From JAHJDS01 sp964569795 (lineage in GTDB: Bacteria > Desulfobacterota > Desulfarculia > Desulfarculales > JAHJDS01), in the NCBI GenBank assembly GCA_964569795.1, contig CAZMVB010000065.1, positions 1 through 8,844 of the forward strand: a DNA stretch of 8,844 bases, given 5' to 3'. The notes below the pieces were generated by a model. The model saw nothing but the letters and a program-made list of their open reading frames with translations, searched no databases and was not told where the DNA came from. The position numbers were made by a program, and so were the translations under genes. This document shows positions 1 to 5,410 of the stretch, piece by piece (position 1 is the first letter of the stretch; each line of letters begins with the position of its first letter).

Positions 1-1522
1 GGTCGCAGGCCGGGCAGGTCAAATCGTCCCCCAGCCGTTCGCCGCAGGCGCACATCCAGCCCGCCTGACGGGCCGGGTTGCCCATCATCAAGGCATGGGC
101 CGGCACGTCCCGGGTGACCACCGCCCCGGCCCCGACAAAGGCGTAGGGGCCGATGTCGTGGCCGCACAGCACGGTGGCGTTGGCCCCGATGGGCGCCCGC
201 CGGCCGACCCGGGTCGGCCGGAACTGGTGCCGCCGCGGGACGTGGGCCCGGGGGTTGACCACGTTGGTGAAGACCATGGACGGGCCGCAGAAGACCTCCT
301 CCTCCAGGGTCACCCCCTCATAGACGCTGACGTTGTTCTGGATCTTGCACCCGTCACCCACGGTCACGTTGGGGCCGATGACCACGTTCTGGCCGACGTT
401 GACCCGCTCGCCCAGGACCGAACCGGCCAGGACGTGCGAGAAGTGCCAGATCTTGGTGCCGGCGCCGATGGACGCCCCGTCGTCGATCACGGCCGTGGCA
501 TGGGCGAAGTAGTCCGGCTCGTGCTCGATGAGGTCCACCGGCGTCCCGCCCTGGTTGAGGCTCTTCTGGGCCGCGGTCAGGATCCGCAGGACGGTCAGGC
601 CCTCGCGGCCGTCGGTCTCGGGCCGTTGCCGCCGGGCGACGCAATCCAGGAAATGGGCGCACTCGGCCCGGAGGGGTTCGGTGGCCTCGATGTCGATCGG
701 GACGCCGTCGCTCTGCTTGGGCACCGGCCGGCGGTTGATCCACTCGATGGTCTTGTCGTGAACGGTCAGTTTTCCGTCCTGGAGCACGTCGTTGAACACG
801 GCCATTTTCCGGCTGCCGACCACCACCAGGGTCTGCTGCTTGTCCGGGTGAAGCCAGCTGACAAAGACGTGGGCCCGCACGTCCCCGCCAAAGGTCAGGG
901 TGGTCAGGGTCACGTCGGCGATGTCATGGTGCAGGTAATTGCCCCCAAAGGCGCTGACCCTCACGGGCGTCTCGCCCAGCAGGTACGATATCACCGACAG
1001 GTCGTGCGGGGCAAAGGACCACAGGATGTTCTCCTCGGTCCGGACCTTGCCCAGGTTCAGCCGGTTCGAGTAGAGGTAGAGGACCTTGCCCAGTTCGCCC
1101 GAATCGACGATCTGCTTGAGTTTTGTAACTGCCGGGTGATAGCGGAGGATGTGCCCGACCATCAGGACGCACCCCTTTTCCTCGGCCAGGGCCACCAGCT
1201 CCCGCCCCTGATTGACGGTCAAGGCCAGCGGCTTTTCCACGAACACGTCCTTGCCGGCCAGGAGGGCCTCCTTGGCCTGGGCATGGTGCTTCTCGGCCGG
1301 GGTGGCCAGGGCCACGGCCGCCACCTTCGAGTCGGCCAGGACGTCGGCGTAACTGACGGTCGGCCGGGCGTCCGGATATTGGGCCGTAAACTCGGCCAGA
1401 CGATCGGCGTCCGCGTCGCAGATCACGGCCAGGGCCGAAAGGGCGTCGAAGTTGCGCACCAGGTTCTTGCCCCAGTAACCCGCGCCCACGCAGGCCACCT
1501 TGGGCACTTTCTTTTCAGACAT
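1..1522 (-). CDS. Fused Gfo/Idh/MocA dehydrogenase (WbpB-like) and left-handed beta-helix acetyltransferase (WbpD-like), partial at left edge
   Basis: 507 codons are visible and the reading frame leaves the window at position 1, so the C-terminus is missing. Residues 1 to about 330 form a Gfo/Idh/MocA NAD-dependent sugar dehydrogenase: the nucleotide-binding loop GAGYWGKN lies near residue 12, the EKP motif follows in VFVEKPLALT, and a conserved His sits in WSFAPHDLS. From about residue 338 hexapeptide repeats begin (HATAVIDDGASIGAGTKIWH) and continue to MMGNPARQAGWM, the typical end of WbpD-type N-acetyltransferases. A Cys tail follows (C491, C493, C503, C506; CxC-x9-CxxC), looking like a small zinc knuckle. 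In the UDP-2,3-diacetamido-glucuronate pathway, WbpB oxidises C3 of UDP-GlcNAcA and WbpD acetylates the amine made by WbpE. Here both activities appear to be one cytoplasmic protein, encoded just downstream of a WbpE-like gene. The start is ambiguous: an in-frame ATG at 1534 lies four codons upstream, and neither has a good Shine-Dalgarno. The exact substrate is inferred from context. Confidence 0.9.
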   Translation of the reverse strand, partial: MSEKKVPKVACVGAGYWGKNLVRNFDALSALAVICDADADRLAEFTAQYPDARPTVSYADVLADSKVAAVALATPAEKHHAQAKEALLAGKDVFVEKPLALTVNQGRELVALAEEKGCVLMVGHILRYHPAVTKLKQIVDSGELGKVLYLYSNRLNLGKVRTEENILWSFAPHDLSVISYLLGETPVRVSAFGGNYLHHDIADVTLTTLTFGGDVRAHVFVSWLHPDKQQTLVVVGSRKMAVFNDVLQDGKLTVHDKTIEWINRRPVPKQSDGVPIDIEATEPLRAECAHFLDCVARRQRPETDGREGLTVLRILTAAQKSLNQGGTPVDLIEHEPDYFAHATAVIDDGASIGAGTKIWHFSHVLAGSVLGERVNVGQNVVIGPNVTVGDGCKIQNNVSVYEGVTLEEEVFCGPSMVFTNVVNPRAHVPRRHQFRPTRVGRRAPIGANATVLCGHDIGPYAFVGAGAVVTRDVPAHALMMGNPARQAGWMCACGERLGDDLTCPACD

Positions 1523-1640
1523 ATCCCGGCTCATCCGATAGGGGTGAACGGAATTGGGTTTCGAATAGCCACCCTGACACCGGCCGAAGATCGCCCCTTC
1601 TTCTCTAAAAAGGGGGGCGTTCTCATGCTCCCGAAGCAAA

Positions 1641-1678
1641 CGACTTCCTTTAAGTCGGTCAAACAAAAGCCGACTTAA
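1641..1678 (-). promoter_or_regulatory. Mutually exclusive hairpins at the wbpE stop codon
   Basis: On the transcribed minus strand, TTAAGTCGG and CCGACTTAA (1678-1670 and 1658-1650) form a perfect 9-bp stem with an 11-nt loop that includes the wbpE stop codon. The downstream arm can instead pair with AAGTCG at 1646-1641 in a 6-bp stem with a 5-nt loop. The two stems share the same segment, so only one can form at a time. Neither is followed by a U tract, so this is not a standard intrinsic terminator. It sits at the head of the roughly 150-nt gap before the dehydrogenase-acetyltransferase gene and could act in RNA processing, pausing or antitermination. Confidence 0.45.
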
Positions 1679-2841
1679 GCGTAAAATTGCTGGATCGTCT
1701 CGACCACGTAGGCCTGCTGCTCTTCTGAAAGCTCGGCGTAGATGGGCAGGGCCAGACAGTCCCGGCTGATCTGTTCGCTGACGGGCAGGTCGCCCTCGGC
1801 ACCGCCCAGAAAGGCGAAGCAGGGTTGCAGGTGCAGCGGCCGGGGATAATACACGGCCGTGCCGATCCCGGCGGCGGCCAGGTGCTCGAGCAGCCGGTCG
1901 CGGTCTTTGACCCGAACCACGAACTGGTTGTAGATGTGGTGGTTTTCCACGCCGCAGCCGTCATAGACCTCGGCCGGGGGCCTGACCAGTTCCCGATCCA
2001 CCAGGCCGCTGGCCGCGAACAGGTCCCGATATCGGGCCGCGTTGGCCCGCCGGCCGGCCGACCACTGGTTCAGAAGGGGCAACTTGACCTTGAGCACGGC
2101 CGCCTGCACCGTGTCCATCCGGAAGTTGGCGCCCACGACCCGGTTCAGGTATTTTTCGTTCGGATCGGCGCCGTGGACCCGCATCGACCGGAGCCGGGCC
2201 CCGAAGTTCTCATCCGAATAAACCACCGCCCCGGCGTCGCCGAAACAGCCCAGGTTTTTCGTCGGAAAGAAGGAATAACACCCGGCGTGGCCCAGGCCCC
2301 CCAGGGGCCGGAAACCGTCCCGGGACGGATACACCGCCGACAGGGCCTGGGCCGCGTCCTCGACCACCCACAACCTGTATTGCCCGGCCAGGGACAGGAC
2401 CGCGTCCATGTCCGCGCCCTGGCCGAACAGATGGACCGGGATGATCGCCCGGGGCTGGGCCGGCAGGTCGCCCCGGTCGAGCAGCCTCTCCACCGAGGCG
2501 GGATCCAGGTTGAAGCTGGCCGGGTCCACGTCCGCGAACAGGGGCACCGCCCCCAGCCGGGCCACCACCCCGGCCGTGGCAAAGAAGGTAAACGAGGGCA
2601 CGATCACCCCGTCCCCGGCCCTCACCCCCAGGGCCATCAGGGACAGCAGCAGGGCGTCGGTCCCGGAGCTGACCCCGACCACCCCCAGGCCGCCCAGATA
2701 CGCACCCAGCGCCGCCTCGAAATCACGCACCGCCGGGCCGAGGATGAACTGGTTGCTGTCAATGACCTCGGCCAGGGCCCGGTCCAGTTCCCGGCGCAGG
2801 GGACCATTCTGGGCGGATAGATCTAACAACGGTACTTTCAT
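1675..2841 (-). CDS. wbpE: DegT/DnrJ/EryC1/StrS PLP-dependent sugar aminotransferase (WbpE-like)
   Basis: A 388-residue, full-length fold-type I aminotransferase of the nucleotide-sugar family. The PLP site is visible: GVSSGTDALLL (residues 56-66, phosphate contacts), VVEDAAQA (159-166, the Asp that contacts the pyridine nitrogen and the following Ala-Gln), and CYSFFPTKNLG (188-198), where K195 is the Schiff-base lysine. GANFRMDTVQAAVL (238-251) is the usual signature for subunit contact and substrate binding. The family transfers an amino group, usually from glutamate, to a 3- or 4-keto UDP- or dTDP-sugar in the cytoplasm. The next gene is a WbpB/WbpD-like fusion, so the most likely reaction is amination of UDP-3-keto-GlcNAcA to UDP-GlcNAc3NA (the WbpE step). 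Other 3- or 4-aminotransferases of the family cannot be excluded from sequence alone. ATG at 2841; the upstream Shine-Dalgarno is weak (AGGT, rather far upstream). The coding strand is strongly GC-rich, like its neighbours. Confidence 0.93.
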   Translation of the reverse strand: MKVPLLDLSAQNGPLRRELDRALAEVIDSNQFILGPAVRDFEAALGAYLGGLGVVGVSSGTDALLLSLMALGVRAGDGVIVPSFTFFATAGVVARLGAVPLFADVDPASFNLDPASVERLLDRGDLPAQPRAIIPVHLFGQGADMDAVLSLAGQYRLWVVEDAAQALSAVYPSRDGFRPLGGLGHAGCYSFFPTKNLGCFGDAGAVVYSDENFGARLRSMRVHGADPNEKYLNRVVGANFRMDTVQAAVLKVKLPLLNQWSAGRRANAARYRDLFAASGLVDRELVRPPAEVYDGCGVENHHIYNQFVVRVKDRDRLLEHLAAAGIGTAVYYPRPLHLQPCFAFLGGAEGDLPVSEQISRDCLALPIYAELSEEQQAYVVETIQQFYA

Positions 2842-2872
2842 GGCTGGTCAGACCTGGAGGTTCAGTTAAACA

Positions 2873-2999
2873 GCGGTGCCTTTGCCGGCCGCAGCACAAG
2901 GCTCCGCCCCGTCAATTACACCCGATTTTCATTAAAATCGGCTGCAAAAACAGGGTGTTATAATGTTAAATGGGGAAATCTTCGCCCGAAGATCCCCCC
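2873..2999 (-). promoter_or_regulatory. Structured intergenic RNA: three consecutive hairpins between nusG-like gene and wbpE
   Basis: The 160-nt gap carries three hairpins in the transcribed orientation. First, immediately after the nusG-like stop, ATCTTCG and CGAAGAT (2993-2987 and 2984-2978) with an outer GGGG/CCCC clamp (2999-2996 and 2975-2972). Second, CCGATTTT-AATG-AAAATCGG (2941-2922), a perfect 8-bp stem with a 4-nt loop. Third, GCGG plus AAGGC arms (2907-2898) pairing with GCCTT plus CCGC (2882-2873), interrupted by one T-T mismatch. The first two are separated by an AT-rich stretch. None is followed by a U run, so they are not ordinary terminators. Their position just after a specialised NusG gene fits a recruitment or pausing element for that factor, which is an inference. 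Confidence 0.5.
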
Positions 3000-3001
3000 G
3001 T

Positions 3002-3550
3002 CTAAACCGGCGCCAGCTCCACGGCCAGGTCCTCGAGTTCGACGCTCACCGCCCGGTGCAACAGTTCCAGGCCGACGATCAGCCGCTGGCGCTGGGCCTT
3101 GATCTTGCGGACGATCCCCCGGGCCCCGGTCAGCGGTCCGGAGACGACCATCACCTTGTCCCCGGCCACAAAGGGATGGGGCCGCACCTCGGCCTGATGG
3201 GCCATCACCAGCCGGATGCTGTCGATGTCCTCGTCGGGCACCGGGGCCGGCCGGCCGCTCACGGACACCAGCCGGACCAGGCCGGGCACGGTGATCAGGT
3301 CGTAGAACCGGTCGGCCATCAGCCTGGTCCGGACGAACAGGTAACCGGGAAAGGCCGGGACGTCGATCTTGAGACGTCGGTCCCGACGCCGGCTCCAGAC
3401 CTTGATCTTGGGCAGAAAACACTCGAAGGCCCGGTCCGCCAGCCGCTGCTCGACCTTGTGCTCGAACCGACTCTTGGTATAGACCGCGAACCATTTGGGC
3501 CGGTCGATTTCGGTCCCCGTATGACCAAACCGGTCGGGTTCGACCGTCAT
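3002..3550 (-). CDS. Specialised NusG paralogue (RfaH/UpxY/LoaP-type transcription antiterminator)
   Basis: A 182-residue NusG-family protein. The NGN domain spans roughly residues 19-115: it opens with KWFAVYTKSRFEHKVEQRL, where W20 and the YTKSR pattern are typical, and contains the FPGYLFVR core (67-74) that packs against the RNA polymerase clamp. A KOW domain follows (about 128-182) with GDKVMVVSGPLTGARGIV. Housekeeping nusG normally sits by secE and ribosomal protein genes; this copy sits at the head of a polysaccharide operon, as do RfaH, UpxY and LoaP-type paralogues that suppress pausing and termination through long operons. Its ATG overlaps the stop of the upstream regulator (ATGA at 3550-3547), and a GGAGG lies about a dozen bases upstream inside that gene, so the two are probably translationally coupled. 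Assignment to one subgroup is not possible by eye. Confidence 0.93.
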   Translation of the reverse strand: MTVEPDRFGHTGTEIDRPKWFAVYTKSRFEHKVEQRLADRAFECFLPKIKVWSRRRDRRLKIDVPAFPGYLFVRTRLMADRFYDLITVPGLVRLVSVSGRPAPVPDEDIDSIRLVMAHQAEVRPHPFVAGDKVMVVSGPLTGARGIVRKIKAQRQRLIVGLELLHRAVSVELEDLAVELAPV

Positions 3551-4146
3551 CGGCCGCGTCCTCCGTCCAGGGTGAAGATCCGTTCCCGCGCCACCCCCAA
3601 CCGGGTCAGGTATTCCACGGCCTCGAAGGCGTCCTCCACGCTGGCGACGAGAATGCTGTCATAGTCGTACTCGTCCAGGCGTTCGGGCGGACGAACCGGG
3701 TGGCTCATGAAGGTCCGGCGCCGGGGTTTCTCGGGTAGAATAACGCCGACCACCTCCAGGCCGGCCTGGGAGGCGTACAGGCAGGCCAGCTCCGAGAACT
3801 CGCCCACGCCCCAGATCACCAGCCGCCGGCCGCCGGCCCGGGTGATCCGCCCGAAGACCTCGGTCAGCGATTGCTTGATGTGCTTGTAAAAGGAGACGGA
3901 ATAGTGGAGATATTCCAGGCTGAGCCTGGATTTCTCGGCGATCCCCTTGGGCGTGAACAGGTAACGGACCCGGTTGCGGGGAATGGTCGTCACCTTGAAG
4001 TAGCCCTTGGCGATCAGGCGCTTGACAAAGGCGTTGACCAGACCGACCGACAGGTTGAGGCGCTGGGCCAGGTCCCGCTGGCTGATGGTCTCATCCCGGG
4101 CGATCTCTTCCAGGATGTTGTACTCGTGAAGTCGGTCCCGCTCCAC
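3547..4146 (-). CDS. Winged-helix MarR/EPS-type transcriptional regulator with C-terminal Rossmann-like domain
   Basis: A 199-residue protein from the chosen GTG start at 4146. Residues 5-66 form a winged helix: LHEYNILEEIARDE, then ISQRDLAQRLNLSVGLVNAFVKRL as helix-turn-helix, and GYFKVTTIPRNRVRYLFTPKG as the wing. This resembles the EPS-associated MarR-type regulators found at the start of polysaccharide clusters. After a helical linker, residues 107-196 look like a Rossmann-type nucleotide-binding half: RLVIWGVGEFSELACLYA (a GxGxxx turn after a beta strand), EVVGVILPE, and YDSILVAS, similar to domains in PglD or to the C-terminal part of some sugar-modifying methyltransferases. The frame extends upstream to a TTG at 4278, but that start lies inside the operator region and adds low-complexity Arg/Pro/Gly residues, so the GTG preceded by GGGTGGGGG is preferred. 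It likely represses its own operon and may sense a nucleotide-sugar through the Rossmann part (inference). Confidence 0.85.
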   Translation of the reverse strand: MERDRLHEYNILEEIARDETISQRDLAQRLNLSVGLVNAFVKRLIAKGYFKVTTIPRNRVRYLFTPKGIAEKSRLSLEYLHYSVSFYKHIKQSLTEVFGRITRAGGRRLVIWGVGEFSELACLYASQAGLEVVGVILPEKPRRRTFMSHPVRPPERLDEYDYDSILVASVEDAFEAVEYLTRLGVARERIFTLDGGRGR

Positions 4147-4188
4147 GCCTGGCAACCCCCACCCAAGTGATTGAAACGGCACCGGAAA

Positions 4189-4256
4189 GACCCGGGCCCG
4201 CCCCGGTCTGGCCTGACCCCTCCCGGCCGCGGCAGATAAAACCCGCCCCGGGGCGG
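4189..4256 (-). promoter_or_regulatory. GC-rich hairpin leader with terminator-like attenuator
   Basis: In the leader between the promoter and the first gene, a perfect 14-bp palindrome CCGCCCCGGGGCGG occupies 4256-4243. On the transcribed strand it is followed by GTTTTAT, a short U tract. A second GC-rich near-palindrome at 4208-4189 is followed by TTTCC. Both sit upstream of the first start codon and resemble weak intrinsic terminators. With a NusG-type antiterminator encoded in the same operon, a read-through attenuator is plausible, but the U tracts are short and function is not shown. Confidence 0.4.
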
Positions 4257-4272
4257 TCAGACGCGCCTCGGG

Positions 4273-4302
4273 GTTCAATTATTGAACATTCAATCTTTGA
4301 AC
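4273..4302 (-). promoter_or_regulatory. Tandem 15-bp palindromic operators for the EPS operon
   Basis: GTTCAATTATTGAAC at 4273-4287 is a perfect inverted repeat (7-bp arms, 1-bp centre). Immediately after it, ATTCAATCTTTGAAC at 4288-4302 is an imperfect copy with two mismatched arm positions. The 15-bp phase gives two abutting sites. They begin right after the predicted -10 box and cover the expected transcription start, an ideal place for a repressor to block initiation. The likely ligand is the winged-helix protein encoded just downstream. The AT-rich sites stand out sharply from the GC-rich surroundings. Confidence 0.65.
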
Positions 4303-4331
4303 ACTGTGGGGGAAACGAGCGGATATGTCAA
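4303..4331 (-). promoter_or_regulatory. Sigma70-type promoter of the polysaccharide operon
   Basis: Reading the minus strand, TTGACA (4331-4326) is a perfect -35 box. A 17-bp spacer leads to CACAGT (4308-4303), which matches the -10 consensus at only three of six positions. An AT-rich tract just upstream (about 4332-4350) could act as an UP element. The start would be near 4296, within the tandem operators. The weak -10 fits a regulated promoter. Confidence 0.55.
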
Positions 4332-4452
4332 GTAATTTTTTCATTAATTGCCCTTTTTCCTCCGGACGGGGTGACCCGGGCCATCTCGTTCCAGCCGGGC
4401 CGGGCCCGAGGACCGGTCAGGTGAATCCCGGGCCGGCTCCCGGAATAAACCC

Positions 4453-4482
4453 TTCGCAGGGGCCGGTGCCTTCTGATATATA
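4453..4482 (+). promoter_or_regulatory. Possible promoter of the NYN-domain gene
   Basis: TTCGCA (4453-4458), an 18-bp spacer and TATATA (4477-4482) give a moderate sigma70 match about 60 bp upstream of the NYN gene start. The rest of the gap between the two divergent promoters (about 4350-4450) is GC-rich with repeated CCGGGCC-type palindromic words and shows no gene. Confidence 0.35.
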
Positions 4483-4544
4483 GAAAATGTTCCCCTCTCT
4501 TACGGCCGGCCCGAACGGCCGGGAATGTCCATGGGTCGCCATCC

Positions 4545-5063
4545 ATGTCAAGGATCCTGATCGACGGTTACAACCTGATCCGCCAGTCGCCGACGCTGGG
4601 GGCCTCCTTTGAGGCCGATCCGGAAACGGCCCGGCAAGAGCTGATCGAACTGCTGGCCCTGTACCAGAGGAAACGGCGGCATGTGGTGACCGTGGTCTTT
4701 GACGGGGCCGGGTCAATCCATCTGGCCGCCGAGTCGTCGCGGCAGGCCGGGGTCAAGGTCGTTTTCTCGGCCCAGGGCCAGACGGCCGACGAGGTGATCG
4801 CCCGGCGGGCCCGGGAGTGGGGGGAGGGGGCGGTGGTGGTCACCTCGGACCGGGAGCTGGCCCGGTCCTGCCAACGGGCCGGGGCCGAGGTCATGTCCTC
4901 GCCCGAGTTCGAGGCCCATCTGTACCAGGCGTTGACCGAGACCGGCCAGCCGACCGAGGAGGAAGCCGCCCCCCGGTCGCGTCAGACCACCAAAAAAAAG
5001 GGGCCGTCCCGGCGGGCCAAGAAACGGGACCGGCGGCGCGAGCGCCATCTGGAAAAATTGTAG
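4545..5063 (+). CDS. YacP/Rae1-family NYN-domain endoribonuclease-like protein
   Basis: A 172-residue protein, the usual size for this family. It starts directly with the NYN (PIN-like) fold: MSRILIDGYNLI with D7, then VVTVVFDGAG with D53, FSAQGQTADEVIARRA with D82 and E83, and VVVTSDRELA with D102. These acidic residues would form the metal-binding nuclease centre. The C-terminus (about 145-170) is a strongly basic tail rich in Lys and Arg that would favour RNA or ribosome binding. In Bacillus the relative Rae1 (YacP) cleaves mRNA in the ribosomal A site; most other members are uncharacterised, so the function here is inferred from family. ATG at 4545 is chosen because the fold begins at once; two nearby upstream ATGs are out of frame, and the Shine-Dalgarno is poor. 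The gene is followed immediately by its own terminator, so it is probably monocistronic. Confidence 0.88.
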   Translation: MSRILIDGYNLIRQSPTLGASFEADPETARQELIELLALYQRKRRHVVTVVFDGAGSIHLAAESSRQAGVKVVFSAQGQTADEVIARRAREWGEGAVVVTSDRELARSCQRAGAEVMSSPEFEAHLYQALTETGQPTEEEAAPRSRQTTKKKGPSRRAKKRDRRRERHLEKL

Positions 5064-5067
5064 ATCA

Positions 5068-5099
5068 GCCGGAGCGCGGTCGAAACGGCCGGCTTTTTT
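5068..5099 (+). terminator. Intrinsic terminator of the NYN-domain gene
   Basis: Four bases after the stop codon, GCCGG (5068-5072) pairs with CCGGC (5089-5093), with an inner GGTCG/CGGCC stem around an AAA loop. A T6 tract follows at 5094-5099. Confidence 0.8.
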
Positions 5100-5101
5100 G
5101 C

Positions 5102-5130
5102 TTGACTGCCCGCGGAATCCAGCCTATAGA
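5102..5130 (+). promoter_or_regulatory. Promoter of tRNA-Phe
   Basis: TTGACT (5102-5107), an exact 17-bp spacer, and TATAGA (5125-5130) form a strong sigma70 promoter. The tRNA begins 14 bp after the -10 box, so the 5' leader would be only a few bases long. Confidence 0.8.
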
Positions 5131-5143
5131 AAAGCCTCGAAGG

Positions 5144-5219
<76 letters not shown>

Positions 5220-5229
5220 AGATTTTCAA

Positions 5230-5264
5230 GGGGTTAGGCTGGATTGACCTAATCCCAATTTTTT
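5230..5264 (+). terminator. Intrinsic terminator of tRNA-Phe
   Basis: GGGGTTAGG (5230-5238) pairs with CCTAATCCC (5248-5256) in a 9-bp stem with one G-U pair and a 9-nt loop. After two A residues a T6 tract runs from 5259 to 5264. Confidence 0.8.
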
Positions 5265-5410
5265 CACAAGTCTTCTGGCCCCACAATAGCCCCACACTTG
5301 GAAGGTAGCCAGAGGACGGCTCAGGACGGATTTTCCTCCTTCCATCCATCCATGCCGGGTCCCGACCAAAAAGCAAAACTATTTAAACCACCACCCCTAT
5401 TCTGAGGTAC
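5265..5410. other. Gap between tRNA-Phe terminator and the membrane-protein gene
   Basis: No gene, convincing promoter or long repeat is seen here. It has a short TCCA tandem run near 5340-5353. Composition begins to drop in GC relative to the left half, so a boundary of inserted DNA may lie within it. Confidence 0.4.

Noticed and set aside
1592..1619. C-rich/G-rich inverted repeat as an intrinsic terminator between wbpE and the dehydrogenase gene
   Set aside because: The stem is imperfect (unequal C and G runs) and is not followed by a U tract on the transcribed strand.
95..1678. A 527-codon open frame on the plus strand
   Set aside because: It is the antisense shadow of the dehydrogenase-acetyltransferase gene. 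Its translation is biased in His, Gly and Asp with no domain, while the minus strand shows clear motifs in order.
1825..2820. A 331-codon open frame on the plus strand
   Set aside because: It is antisense to the DegT aminotransferase and has the same low-information composition with no motif.
2957..2962. TATAAC on the minus strand as a -10 box for an internal promoter before wbpE
   Set aside because: No -35 element lies at 16-18 bp upstream; that position is occupied by the hairpin after the nusG-like stop.
4147..4278. N-terminal extension of the winged-helix regulator to a TTG start at 4278
   Set aside because: The extension is low-complexity, lies over the operator and leader hairpins, and would place the start codon inside the palindrome. 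The GTG at 4146 lies directly before the folded domain.
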